A DNA stretch of 64,000 nt from Halobacterium litoreum (GTDB lineage: Archaea; Halobacteriota; Halobacteria; Halobacteriales; Halobacteriaceae), in contig NZ_CP089466.1 of NCBI RefSeq assembly GCF_021233415.1, forward strand, positions 1,550,001 to 1,614,000, given 5' to 3'. Numbering within the stretch: position 1 is the stretch's first letter; each line of letters opens with the position of its first letter. Position numbers and translations under genes: made by a program. Positions 7,675-15,745 of this stretch are shown here, in pieces. The notes under the pieces were generated by a model. The model saw nothing but the letters and a program-made list of their open reading frames with translations. It was not told the origin of the DNA and ran no database searches.

Positions 7675-8742
7675 TCAGACGACCTTCACCATTCGCTCCT
7701 CGAAGCGTCCCACCCTGACCTTCGTCCAGCCGCGCAGCGACTCGTCGACCGACTCGTCGCCGGTGTCGACGCGCAGGACGCCGGTCTCGTCGAGTTTCCG
7801 CGGGGACGCGACGACCCGCACCTCGCTGCGCTCGATGACGGCGGGCGAAATCTGGTGGTTCCCCCGGCCGAACACGAACCCCTGACCGCCGATGGGGGAG
7901 ACGAAAATCACGTTCTCGTCGCCGAGCGCGTCCAGAATCTCGCGCTCGCTCCCGTCCCGGACGACGAGTTCGCCGTCCCGGTAGACGTCCACGCCGAGCG
8001 GGGAGCCGTCGACGCCGAGTTCGTCGGCGATGCGCCCGATGGTACCGCCCGGGCCGAGCACGTAGGTCACGCCGCCCTCGACGCTCGACGCGACGCCCTC
8101 GGCGAGACTCCCCGTGCTCCCGGCGTGGACTTGCTTCGCGGACTGGAGGTCCTCGGCGACCGGCACGTCGACGACGCCACGGAGGCGAGTGCGCACGTCG
8201 CCGTCGCGATAGGCGTCCTCGTCGATGTCACTGACCTCGCGGGCCTCCGTCTCCTCGAACGTCGCAGCGACCCGGCCCGCCGCCTCGGGCCGGACGCCGA
8301 ACACCGACGAGTAGACTTTCACGCCCGCCGGCACGCCGAGCACGGGCACGTCCGCGTCGAGTTCGTCCAGCGTCTCCGCCACGTCGGTCGCGGTGCCGTC
8401 GCCGCCGACGAACAGAATCAGGTCCGCGTCTCGCTCCGCGAACGCCCGCACCGCGTCTCGGGTGTCGGCGGCGGTCGTCTCCTCGCCCGCGGGCTCGCCG
8501 ACGACCACCGGGTCGAACCCCGCGTCCCGCGCCTCGAACTCGCCCATCTCGCCGCCGTACGCGAGCACGTCGGCGTCGGGCGCGTGCTCGTGGAGCGCCG
8601 CGAGCGCGTCGCGAGCGCGGTCCGGCGCCCGCGGTTCCGCCCCGCGCTCGCGGGCTTCGGCGACGTTCCCGTCGGTCCCCTTCAAGCCGACGCGACCCCC
8701 CATGCCAGCAATCGGATTCACGACGACCCCGACAGTTCGCAT
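7675..8742 (-). CDS. ATP-NAD kinase-like protein (COG3199 group)
   Basis: 355 residues. The N-terminus VGVVVNPIAGMGGRVGLKG and the GGDGT motif (residues 113-117) place it in the NAD kinase/diacylglycerol kinase fold, in the ATP-NAD/AcoX branch rather than the standard NadK branch. A further Gly-rich strand (GPGGTIGRIADELG) and GGQGFVFGRGNHQ are also typical of that branch. It presumably phosphorylates NAD or a related nucleotide; the substrate is not proven. ATG 8742 is the conserved start, and the longer in-frame extension crosses the divergent gene. Confidence 0.85.
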   Translation of the reverse strand: MRTVGVVVNPIAGMGGRVGLKGTDGNVAEARERGAEPRAPDRARDALAALHEHAPDADVLAYGGEMGEFEARDAGFDPVVVGEPAGEETTAADTRDAVRAFAERDADLILFVGGDGTATDVAETLDELDADVPVLGVPAGVKVYSSVFGVRPEAAGRVAATFEETEAREVSDIDEDAYRDGDVRTRLRGVVDVPVAEDLQSAKQVHAGSTGSLAEGVASSVEGGVTYVLGPGGTIGRIADELGVDGSPLGVDVYRDGELVVRDGSEREILDALGDENVIFVSPIGGQGFVFGRGNHQISPAVIERSEVRVVASPRKLDETGVLRVDTGDESVDESLRGWTKVRVGRFEERMVKVV

Positions 8743-8826
8743 GTCGAGCGGTTGGTACCGCGAGCCGAAAAGCCGCCCGGTCGCCGTCTCCGTAACTGTG
8801 AAGGGACGGGGCTGTCCTCTCGGCGT

Positions 8827-9195
8827 ATGGACGAGACTGCGACCGAGCTCGCCGACGAACTCCGCGGTCGCGTCGGCGAGTCGCTCCGCGTCGTCGGCCA
8901 CCACGAGGGCGACGCGTGGGCCGTCGACTACATGCGCGACGACCTCCGAGACACCTACGAGACCGACGACATCGACGCCATCGCCGACGACCTCGCGCTC
9001 TCCGCGGTCGGGAACGACCGGCAGGAAGACCTCTACGCGCTCGGCGACCTCCGAGCGACCGTCCGCCTGTTCGACGACGGCATCGTCGTCCACGTCCCGA
9101 CGGACGCGCAAAGCGGCTACCTCGTCTCCGTCGCGGACGACGCCGACGTGCTCGGGCGGGACGTCGTCTCGGTCGTCCGGGACACCGTCGCGTGA
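8827..9195 (+). CDS. Haloarchaeal DUF7522-like protein, copy 1
   Basis: 122 residues, acidic, soluble. It has a helical N-terminal part, then a mixed alpha/beta core ending in a hydrophobic strand pair (LRATVRLFDDGIVVHVP) and a C-terminal helix. It is clearly homologous to the protein at 18307-18738: both have a VVxxxxDxxxxxY block, then HLDATVRWF or DLRATVRLF, then a similar last helix. A sensory or protein-binding role is possible, but nothing catalytic is visible. Divergent from the ATP-NAD kinase-like gene. Confidence 0.75.
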   Translation: MDETATELADELRGRVGESLRVVGHHEGDAWAVDYMRDDLRDTYETDDIDAIADDLALSAVGNDRQEDLYALGDLRATVRLFDDGIVVHVPTDAQSGYLVSVADDADVLGRDVVSVVRDTVA

Positions 9196-9232
9196 ACCAA
9201 GAGTTAAGACCGGGCCGGCGGAACACGCGGGT

Positions 9233-9352
9233 ATGTTCGAACTGTTGAGTGCCGCGGAGAGTGCGTCGCTACCGATCAACGCCACCGGCTGGGCCGTCAC
9301 GATTCTCGGAGTCGGCCTCGCCGTCGCGTGGACGGCGTACCTCTACCGCTGA
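9233..9352 (+). CDS. 39-residue single-helix membrane protein
   Basis: ATG 9233, 39 residues. A short polar N-terminus (MFELLSAAESASLPINATG) is followed by one transmembrane helix (about 20-37, VTILGVGLAVAWTAYLY). It starts 37 bases after the DUF7522-like gene, and its last 10 bases overlap the end of the convergent CinA-like gene. An AAGAGTTAAGA stretch 24-34 bases before the ATG could be a TATA element. Codon use fits the genome. Function unknown. Confidence 0.6.
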   Translation: MFELLSAAESASLPINATGWAVTILGVGLAVAWTAYLYR

Positions 9353-10038
9353 ACCGCGGTGCCGACGCGCTCCCGGAACCAGTCGGCCGCCTCGCGGACT
9401 CTCTTCTCGTCCCGGTGGCGAATCTTCACGCGCACCTCCTCGCCGGGGTAACTGCCGACCGTCACGTCGAATCGCTCCCGTAACTCCGCGAGCGCGTCCA
9501 ACAGCGAACTCTCGGGCGCGTCGACGTAGACGAACTCCACGTGGGCAGACTCGCCACCGAACTCGTCGGCGACCGTCTCGAACATCGCCTCCATCTCCGC
9601 GGGCACGCCCGGCATCACGTAGACGTTCTCGACGACCGCACCCGGCGCCACCCCTTCGACGTTCTCCAGTAAGCGCGCGCCCGCCGGGAGGTGGGTGGTG
9701 CCGTCGGTCAACTCCTGTCGCTCGTAGGTAGCGTGGTCGTCGAAGTACGTCACCGCGTCCGCGTGCTCGACGACCTCGCGGTCGAACGCCGCGGCGACGC
9801 CGTCCATCGTCACGTCGTCGTGGGTCGGCCCGATGCCGCCCGTGACGACCACCGCGTCGAACGCCGACGCCAGCCGCGCGACCTCCTCGCGGATGGCGTC
9901 CACGTCGTCCGGCACGACGGCGACCCGCGCGACATCCGCGCCGCGCTCGGTCAACTGCTCGCCGAGCCACGTCGCGTTCCCGTTCGCCGTGTCGCCGACC
10001 AGAAGTTCGTCGCCGACGGTGACCAGCGCGACCTGCAT
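9343..10038 (-). CDS. CinA-like / molybdopterin-binding domain protein
   Basis: 231 residues. The first 165 form a MoaB/MogA-type molybdopterin-binding domain, in the CinA N-terminal branch: TVGDELLVGD at the start and the VTGGIGPTHDDVT loop. The C-terminal 60 residues have the extra small domain seen in archaeal CinA-like proteins. Family members process pyridine nucleotides (ADP-ribose or NMN) or bind molybdopterin; which applies here is unclear. It is last in the minus-strand run trm56 - tfe - DUF2110 - lipoprotein - this gene. Confidence 0.85.
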   Translation of the reverse strand: MQVALVTVGDELLVGDTANGNATWLGEQLTERGADVARVAVVPDDVDAIREEVARLASAFDAVVVTGGIGPTHDDVTMDGVAAAFDREVVEHADAVTYFDDHATYERQELTDGTTHLPAGARLLENVEGVAPGAVVENVYVMPGVPAEMEAMFETVADEFGGESAHVEFVYVDAPESSLLDALAELRERFDVTVGSYPGEEVRVKIRHRDEKRVREAADWFRERVGTAVQR

Positions 10039-10075
10039 GGGGACGGCTACGGCCCCGCCCCGGAAAAAGCCGCCT

Positions 10076-10789
10076 CTACTCCTCGACGTCCAGTCCCGCC
10101 TGCTCGCGCTCGTCCTCCAGTCGCCGAATCTGGAGGCGGTAGTAGACGACGCCGAGCAGCGCGACCACCGTCAGCGCGCCCGTGATGCCGCCGAACAGGA
10201 GGAGGTCCCGCTGGAGGTAGTACTTCGCGTCGATGGTGCCGCCGTCGAGAGACTCCCAGCGGACGTGGACGCGGTTGTCCTCGACTGTCTTCTGCCAGCC
10301 GGACGGTTCGACGACGCCGAAGACCGGCACCGAGACGCGCATCCCCGAGGGCAACACGAGTTCGTGCGAGCCCTCGAAGCCGACCGGCACCGTCACCGAC
10401 CGGCCGCCCGCGTTCGCGGAGTACGCGAACGTCCCGTTCGACGCCGGGAACGTCACTATCGTCCGCGAGTTCCGCGTGGACACGTCGATGGCGTCGGCGC
10501 CGACCTGCGTGCCGTTCTCGTAGCGGAACTGCACCGCGGAGATAGAGAGCGCGTTCCGACCGCCGAACCCGGTGTTGCGCGCGAGCCTGACCTCGCTCTG
10601 GTTGTCGACGGTCGCCACGACGCGGTACTCGCCGCCGCCCACGTCGATGGCGACGTCGGTGTCTTTCTGCCAGTCGTAGGTCGCGTTCTGTTCGAGTTGC
10701 TGTTGGCTCGGCCCGCCGCCGCCCGCCCCGAGACAGCCGGCGCTGACGGCGAGGGCGGCGACCGCGACAGCGACCAGCAGTTTCCTCAT
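10076..10789 (-). CDS. Membrane lipoprotein, probably DUF5803
   Basis: 237 residues. The N-terminus is a signal peptide with lipobox SAGC (near residues 15-19), followed by a Gly-rich linker. The extracellular domain (about 30-190) looks beta-sandwich-like, with several NGT/NAT sites. A transmembrane helix at about 199-220 is followed by a short charged cytoplasmic tail with RRLEDEREQ. Anchored at both ends, it is likely a periplasm-like surface factor. The ATG at 10789 overlaps the TGA of the DUF2110 gene in an ATGA, so translation is coupled. I recall DUF5803 in this gene position in haloarchaea. Confidence 0.75.
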   Translation of the reverse strand: MRKLLVAVAVAALAVSAGCLGAGGGGPSQQQLEQNATYDWQKDTDVAIDVGGGEYRVVATVDNQSEVRLARNTGFGGRNALSISAVQFRYENGTQVGADAIDVSTRNSRTIVTFPASNGTFAYSANAGGRSVTVPVGFEGSHELVLPSGMRVSVPVFGVVEPSGWQKTVEDNRVHVRWESLDGGTIDAKYYLQRDLLLFGGITGALTVVALLGVVYYRLQIRRLEDEREQAGLDVEE

Positions 10790-11451
10790 GGAACGACGCA
10801 GAGCAGTTCCGCGGGCAGGTGTTCGCCGACCGCGGCGAGCAGGCCGGGCGGGTCGGTGCCCTCCTTGCAGACGACGCTCTGTTCGAGCAGGCCGAGGCGC
10901 TCGACGGTGACGATGTCGCGGGCGTGGCCCGCGCGGTTCACCGTCGCGCGCACTTCGCCGCGGGTCGCGCTGTTCACGTTCAGGCGGCCGGTGCCCCGCG
11001 TCCAGTCGTAGAGCCGGTCGCGCTCCTCGTCGGCGAGCCGGCACGGGTCGCCGTACACGAACGTCATGGGGACGTGCTGGACGAGCCCGAAGCGCTCCCG
11101 AATCTGGGCGGGCGACCCCGGCCCGAGGTCGAGTTCGCTGGCGGGAATCCGAATCTCCTCGCCGGCGTCCAGCACGAAGCCGTCGTCGTCCCACGATTCG
11201 AGCGTGCCGACGTACGTCTCGCCGGCCTCGAACTCGTCGGTGATTTCGCCCCACGTCTCCGCGAGGACGTTCCGCGCGGCGACCTCGTCGGGGCCGTCGA
11301 GCGTGACCGTCGGGAAGTCGTCGTGGCGCACGCCCACGTCGAACTCCACGTCGAGGTCGCCGACGTCGTTGGCGACGAGCGACCGCAGGCCGTCCATCGC
11401 TCGCTCGCGGGCGTCCCCCTCCACGTACAGTTTGGTTGCGAGGACGACCAT
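10786..11451 (-). CDS. DUF2110 family protein
   Basis: 221 residues, acidic, soluble. It contains a small beta-barrel-like section (VGTLESWDDDGFVLDAGEEIRI) and a C-terminal block that includes GRLNVNSATRGEVRATVNRAG. DUF2110 proteins are archaeal and often sit beside tfe, as here, which hints at a role in transcription or RNA handling without proving it. The ATG at 11451 shares a base with the TGA of tfe (TGATG). The start was set by this overlap and by loss of homology upstream. Confidence 0.8.
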   Translation of the reverse strand: MVVLATKLYVEGDARERAMDGLRSLVANDVGDLDVEFDVGVRHDDFPTVTLDGPDEVAARNVLAETWGEITDEFEAGETYVGTLESWDDDGFVLDAGEEIRIPASELDLGPGSPAQIRERFGLVQHVPMTFVYGDPCRLADEERDRLYDWTRGTGRLNVNSATRGEVRATVNRAGHARDIVTVERLGLLEQSVVCKEGTDPPGLLAAVGEHLPAELLCVVP

Positions 11452-11969
11452 CAGGCCTTCACGCCTAGTTCCGAGCGGAGGTTCTCGATGCGTTCGTCCA
11501 TCGCGTCCACGAGGTGGGTGTTCTCCATCGCCTCGACCGACGACCCGCACTCGGGGCACTCGAAGCCGAGGTCCATCGCTTCCGCGAACTCGAAGCGAAT
11601 CGAACACACCTCACAGAGGTAGAACTCGTTTTCCAGTTCGTACTCGCGGCGCTCCACGAGCGCGTCGAGTAAGCGCTCCATCTCCTCGCGGAGGTTCTCG
11701 GGGACGTTGTCGTACTCGAACGTCCAGAGGTACGTCAGCCACCCCGAGTCCTCGTCGCGCACCCGTCGGTAGGTCGCGAGGTCGTTCTCGTAGAGGATGA
11801 ACAGCGCGCGACGCACGTCGTTCAACTCCAGACCGAGGCGCTCGGCCAACTCTTCGTCGGTGACCTCCCCGTCCGGGGGCGCCGCGGCCACGGGCATCCC
11901 CTTCGGCCCGACCAACTCGTGGAGGTACTTCTGCACCACGGGTTCGTCCAGCAAGTCCTCAAAAGCCAT
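11451..11969 (-). CDS. tfe: Transcription factor E, alpha subunit
   Basis: 172 residues. A winged helix (about 1-95; DEELAERLGLELNDVRRALFILYENDLATYRR) is followed by a linker helix and a zinc ribbon with two CxxC pairs (CEVC near 125, CPEC near 145). This is TFE-alpha, which helps open the promoter DNA and stabilises the RNA polymerase open complex together with TBP and TFB. The ATG at 11969 (MAFEDLLDEP) is the conserved start; an upstream ATG at 11996 adds nine odd residues. Confidence 0.95.
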   Translation of the reverse strand: MAFEDLLDEPVVQKYLHELVGPKGMPVAAAPPDGEVTDEELAERLGLELNDVRRALFILYENDLATYRRVRDEDSGWLTYLWTFEYDNVPENLREEMERLLDALVERREYELENEFYLCEVCSIRFEFAEAMDLGFECPECGSSVEAMENTHLVDAMDERIENLRSELGVKA

Positions 11970-12051
11970 TGCGTGAAACGCCGGCCGGAGCGCCATTAAG
12001 TCTTGTCACTCCCGAGCGTGGAGACGCGGTCGATTTCCGGTTTTCGCGCCG

Positions 12052-12594
12052 CTACTCGTCGTCTACGTCCTCGACGTGTTTCCCGCAGGCCTCGGGAATC
12101 ACGCGCCGGTCGGCGTCCTCGTAGGTCTGGTCGAGTTCCGACCCGTCGAACAGGCGGTCGAGGAACACGGCGAGGCCGGCGACCTCGGAGTGCGGTTGGT
12201 TCGTGACGCCGACGTTCCAGTCGGCGTGCCGGTAGACGTCGAAGGGCACCTTCTCGCCGCCGACGACGACCAGGAGCGCGTCGTCAGCGTGGGCGTTCCG
12301 GATGTCGTCCTCGACGTCCTGGACGGGTTCGCCGTACATCGTGAGGTGGACGACGACGCCGTCCCAGTCCCGGATGGTGGCGTCCAGTTCCTCAGTTCGC
12401 TCCACGCCGAACGGCCCGCCGAAGCGGCCCGTGATGTCCGCGACGGTCTCCTCGGACTGGCTGGCGTTGTCCGGGAGAATCACGCGGTCAGCGCCGAGCG
12501 CTCGCGCCGTCAGGCCGACGTGGGTGGTCATGCGGTCGTCGCGGCCCGGACGGTGGCCGTACCGGAGCACCGCGACTTCTCTGTCACCCTGCAT
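12052..12594 (-). CDS. trm56: tRNA (cytidine(56)-2'-O)-methyltransferase
   Basis: 180 residues, the usual length for archaeal Trm56. It is a SPOUT-class enzyme that methylates the ribose of C56 in the T-loop of tRNA using S-adenosylmethionine. Seen: the starting VLRYGHRPGRDDR block, the VVVGGEKVPFDVY strand-knot segment that forms the SAM site, and NVGVTNQPHSEVAGLAVFLDR near the C-terminus. It lies just upstream of tfe on the same strand, a common archaeal arrangement. Confidence 0.93.
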   Translation of the reverse strand: MQGDREVAVLRYGHRPGRDDRMTTHVGLTARALGADRVILPDNASQSEETVADITGRFGGPFGVERTEELDATIRDWDGVVVHLTMYGEPVQDVEDDIRNAHADDALLVVVGGEKVPFDVYRHADWNVGVTNQPHSEVAGLAVFLDRLFDGSELDQTYEDADRRVIPEACGKHVEDVDDE

Positions 12595-12755
12595 ACGTCG
12601 GGTGAGTCGCCGCGTCGGGGTACGCGTTTCGACTGCCGATTTCGGGCGCCGCCTGCGGCCACCGGAACCGCTTTGGGTTCGGCGCGTCGTATTTCCAGTA
12701 TCTTGCTATCGAGCGTGTCCACCGGTCGCGCGCCCGCAGCGGCGCGGGCCATCGC

Positions 12756-13964
12756 GTGGAGGTGTCGTCTGTGAATCCGAGTCGCGTAGACAGCCTGACC
12801 GACCTCGCGTACGGCGTCCTCATCTTCGTGTCCGTCGCGTTGATTCTCGTCGTCGGGACGGAGACCGGGTTGGCGTTCGGGCTGGGCGCGTTGCTGTCGT
12901 ACGTGCTCCACATCGGGTGGAAGATGGCGCGCTTCGACCCGCAGTGGATGACCCAAGCCGTCGACGAGACGGTGGAGAAGAAGGTGGACGAGACGGTCGG
13001 CGAGACGGTCGAACAGAAGGTCGACCAGACCGTCGAGGAGCAGGTGTCCCGGACCGTCGAGGAGACCGTCGACCAGACCGTCGGCGAGACCGTGGAGGCG
13101 AAAGTGGACGAGACGGTGGACAAGACAGTCGAGGAGAAGGTCGGTGAGACGGTCGGCGAAACCGTCGACAAGACGGTCGGCGACACCGTGGACGAGACCG
13201 TCGAGAAAACCGTCGAGGAGAAAGTCGGCGAAACCGTCGAGGAGAAAGTCGGCGAAACCGTCGAGAAGACAGTCGAAGAGAAGGTCGAGGAGAAGGTCGA
13301 CGAGACGGTCGGCGAAACCGTCGACGAATCCGTGGACGTCACCGTCGAGGAGAAAGTCGAACAGAAAGTCGAGGAGAAGGTCGACGAGACGGTCGGCGAA
13401 ACCGTCGACGAGTCGGTAAACGTCACCGTCGAGGAGAAAGTCGAAGAGACGGTGGACGAGACGGTCGGCGAAACCGTCGACGAGACGGTCGAGGAGAAGG
13501 TGGACGAAACTGTCGAGAAGACCGTCGAGCAGACCGTCGAAGAGAAGGTCGACGAAACCGTCGACGAAACCGTCGACGAGAAGGTCGACCAGACTGTCGA
13601 GGAGAAGGTCGAACAGACCGTCGAAGAGAAGGTCGACGAAACAGTCGACGAGACAGTCGAGAAGACCGTCGACGAGAAAGTGGACCAGACCGTGGACGAG
13701 ACAGTCGACGAGACAGTCGAGAAGACCGTCGAACAGACGGTCGACGAGAAGGTCGACCAGACCGTGGACGAGACAGTCGACGAGAAAGTCGACGAAACCG
13801 TCGAGAAAACCGTCGAGGAGAAAGTCGAAGAGAAGGTCGACGAAACCGTCGACGAAACCGTCGAGAAAACTGTCGACGAGAAGGTCGAACAGACTGTCGA
13901 GGAGAAAGTCGAAGAGAAGGTCAACGGCGACGAGAGCGACGAAGACGACGAGTCCTCGTCGTAA
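12756..13964 (+). CDS. Membrane-anchored protein with 80 consecutive Val-ending tetrapeptide repeats
   Basis: 402 residues from GTG 12756 (a GTG at 12771, giving MNPSRVDSL, is equally possible). Residues 15-58 form two transmembrane helices. Residues 70-389 are exactly 80 tetrads without a gap; position 4 is always Val, position 3 mostly Thr or Lys, position 1 Asp, Glu or Gly, position 2 Glu, Lys or Gln. The tail NGDESDEDDESSS is acidic. In a helix, Val every four residues makes a slowly drifting hydrophobic stripe, so a long right-handed oligomeric rod on the membrane is plausible; a repetitive beta structure is the alternative. I recognise no named family. Function unknown. Confidence 0.85.
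   Translation: MEVSSVNPSRVDSLTDLAYGVLIFVSVALILVVGTETGLAFGLGALLSYVLHIGWKMARFDPQWMTQAVDETVEKKVDETVGETVEQKVDQTVEEQVSRTVEETVDQTVGETVEAKVDETVDKTVEEKVGETVGETVDKTVGDTVDETVEKTVEEKVGETVEEKVGETVEKTVEEKVEEKVDETVGETVDESVDVTVEEKVEQKVEEKVDETVGETVDESVNVTVEEKVEETVDETVGETVDETVEEKVDETVEKTVEQTVEEKVDETVDETVDEKVDQTVEEKVEQTVEEKVDETVDETVEKTVDEKVDQTVDETVDETVEKTVEQTVDEKVDQTVDETVDEKVDETVEKTVEEKVEEKVDETVDETVEKTVDEKVEQTVEEKVEEKVNGDESDEDDESSS
12963..13922 (+). repeat. 960-bp array of 80 degenerate 12-bp units inside the Val-tetrad gene
   Basis: Each unit encodes one tetrad and ends in GTC or GTG, with most third positions variable but GTC favoured. Runs such as GACGAGACGGTC and GAGGAGAAAGTC recur. The array stays in frame across all units. 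Because the period is a multiple of three, the opposite strand also stays open here, which creates a long false antisense frame. Confidence 0.9.
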
Positions 13965-13999
13965 CGACGCCGACTACCGGTTTTCTGGGGTTCCAGCGC

Positions 14000-14419
14000 T
14001 CACCTGACGACGGTCACCGGCACGGGCGACCGCTGGAAGACGGTCTTCGCGATGTTCCCGACGAACAGTCGCTCGGCCAGGCCGCCGCCGTGACTCCCGA
14101 CGACGACCACGTCGAAGTCGTCGGCCATGCCGACGATGACTTTCGCGGGGCTCCCCCAGCGGACTTCGGTGGCCACGTCGACGCCGGCGTCGCTCGCAAT
14201 CTCGCGGGCGCGGTCGAGGACGTCCTCGGCGAGGGTCTCGGCGGCACGCTCGACGTCGTCCTCCAGCGCCAGGCCGACCGCCTCCCCCATCGTCGCGGAC
14301 GGTTCGCCGACGACGTGGAGGACGGAAATCTCGGCGTCGGGGTGGGCGTCGATGGCGTACTCGAGCGCTCGTTCGGCCATCTCAGAGTCGTCCATCGGGA
14401 CGAGAACGCGAGCGACCAT
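14000..14419 (-). CDS. Universal stress protein (UspA family)
   Basis: 139 residues. The Usp fold starts VARVLVPMDDSEMAERALEYA and ends in the nucleotide-binding loop GSHGGGLAERLFVGN followed by SPVPVTVVR. The GxxG-x9-G(N) pattern of ATP-binding members is present. Divergent from the PiT phosphate transporter across 104 bases. A TATA-like ATAAAGT in reverse orientation at 14441-14450 is 27 bases from the start. It may respond to phosphate or energy status, judging only from its neighbour. Confidence 0.9.
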   Translation of the reverse strand: MVARVLVPMDDSEMAERALEYAIDAHPDAEISVLHVVGEPSATMGEAVGLALEDDVERAAETLAEDVLDRAREIASDAGVDVATEVRWGSPAKVIVGMADDFDVVVVGSHGGGLAERLFVGNIAKTVFQRSPVPVTVVR

Positions 14420-14440
14420 ACGGCGACTACGACGGACCCC

Positions 14441-14497
14441 GGCATAAAGTTCGGGTGGCGTCCGAGAACCGCGGCCTCGCCGGCATCAGAACCTATA
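14441..14497. promoter_or_regulatory. Divergent promoters of the Usp and PiT genes
   Basis: Reverse-strand ACTTTATG (14441-14450) lies about 27 bases before the Usp ATG at 14419. Forward CTATACG (14491-14497) lies about 27-33 bases before the PiT ATG at 14524. The spacing of both fits leaderless archaeal transcripts. Confidence 0.55.
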
Positions 14498-14523
14498 CGT
14501 CGGTGACGCGAACAACGTAGCCC

Positions 14524-15699
14524 ATGGTCTCTGTCCTCTTCCTTCTGGCAGCCCTCGCCGCGGGGTTCGTCGGGTTCAACATCGGCGGCTCGTCGACCGG
14601 CGTCGCGTGGGGGCCCGCCGTCGGCGCGAACATCATCAACAAGACGGCGGTCGCAGTGGTGATGACGTTCTTCGTGTTCCTCGGCGGGTGGACCGTCGGG
14701 CGGAACGTCATCGACACGCTCGGCGGCGAAATCGTCCGGCAGTCCGTGTTCACCACGGAGGCGAGCATCGTCGTGTTGGCGTTCATCGGCCTCGGGATGC
14801 TGCTGGCGAACCTCTACGGCGTCCCGGTGTCGACGTCGATGACGGCGGTCGGCGCGATTTCGGGGCTCGGGCTCGCGACGAACACGCTCGACTGGGCGGT
14901 GCTCGGCGAAATCGTCGTCTGGTGGATTATCGCGCCCATCGTCGGGTTCTGGTGTGGCGCGGTCGTCGGGCGGTACTTCTACCCCCACATCGAGGAGCGG
15001 TTCGCGATACAGCAATCCGAGGGGCCGTTACTGGCGCTGGACCGGTCCGGAGTCGTGCCGAAACCGACGCTCGGGCCGGGGACGTCGCGTCGCGAGGCCG
15101 TGAGCACGGTCGTGGTGTTCCTCATCGCGTGTTACATGTCGTTCAGCGCGGGCGCGAGCAACGTCGCGAACGCGGTCGCGCCGCTCGTCGGCGGCGGCCT
15201 CGTCAGCACGAACGACGCGGTGTTCCTCGCGACCGCCACCATCGGCCTCGGCGCGTTCACCATCGCGCGCCGGACGCTGGAGTCGGTCGGGAACGGGCTC
15301 ACCGACCTGCCGCTGTTGGCGGCGACCATCGTGATGGTTGTCGCGGCGACAATCACGACGGTGGCGTCGGCGCTCGGCATCCCCATCAGCCTCGCGCTCG
15401 CGACGGTGATGACCATCGTCGGCCTCGGGTGGGGGCGGGCGACGCGGTCGGTGGCGGCGGCCGAGATTGCGCGCGGCGAGGTCGACGAGGAGGACGTGGA
15501 ACTCGACGCGCTGACCGAGGAGCCCGAAGACGCCGCGCGAATCGGGCGGGAGCCCGGGGAGGACGTCCAGCACGCCGGGGACCTGTTCGACCCCTCCGTC
15601 GTCGTGCGGTTCGTCTCCTTCTGGATTATCGGCCCGTCTGTCGCGACGGCGCTCTCGTACGCGTCGTTCGTGTTGCTCCCGATTGCCGGGAGCGCCTGA
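14524..15699 (+). CDS. Inorganic phosphate transporter, PiT family
   Basis: 391 residues. Low-affinity phosphate symporter in the cytoplasmic membrane. The duplicated Pho4 half-motifs are visible: GFNIGGSSTGVAWGP near the N-terminus and SFSAGASNVANAVAPLVG near residue 210. There are about 10 transmembrane helices and an acidic cytoplasmic loop (about 325-360; EVDEEDVELDALTEEPED). Neighbouring Usp and the distant AbrB-PhoU regulator suggest phosphate-dependent control. The paired repeats argue against a pseudogene. Confidence 0.93.
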   Translation: MVSVLFLLAALAAGFVGFNIGGSSTGVAWGPAVGANIINKTAVAVVMTFFVFLGGWTVGRNVIDTLGGEIVRQSVFTTEASIVVLAFIGLGMLLANLYGVPVSTSMTAVGAISGLGLATNTLDWAVLGEIVVWWIIAPIVGFWCGAVVGRYFYPHIEERFAIQQSEGPLLALDRSGVVPKPTLGPGTSRREAVSTVVVFLIACYMSFSAGASNVANAVAPLVGGGLVSTNDAVFLATATIGLGAFTIARRTLESVGNGLTDLPLLAATIVMVVAATITTVASALGIPISLALATVMTIVGLGWGRATRSVAAAEIARGEVDEEDVELDALTEEPEDAARIGREPGEDVQHAGDLFDPSVVVRFVSFWIIGPSVATALSYASFVLLPIAGSA

Positions 15700-15745
15700 C
15701 CGCGCGACGGGGCGCTTTTTGTCGGTGCCGGTCGAACGCCCGGGC

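Noticed and set aside
12584-13924. 446-codon antisense frame opposite the Val-tetrad gene
   Set aside because: The 12-base period keeps the opposite strand open, giving a monotonous Ser/Thr/Val/Phe protein. It has no promoter of its own and spans into trm56. It is a shadow.
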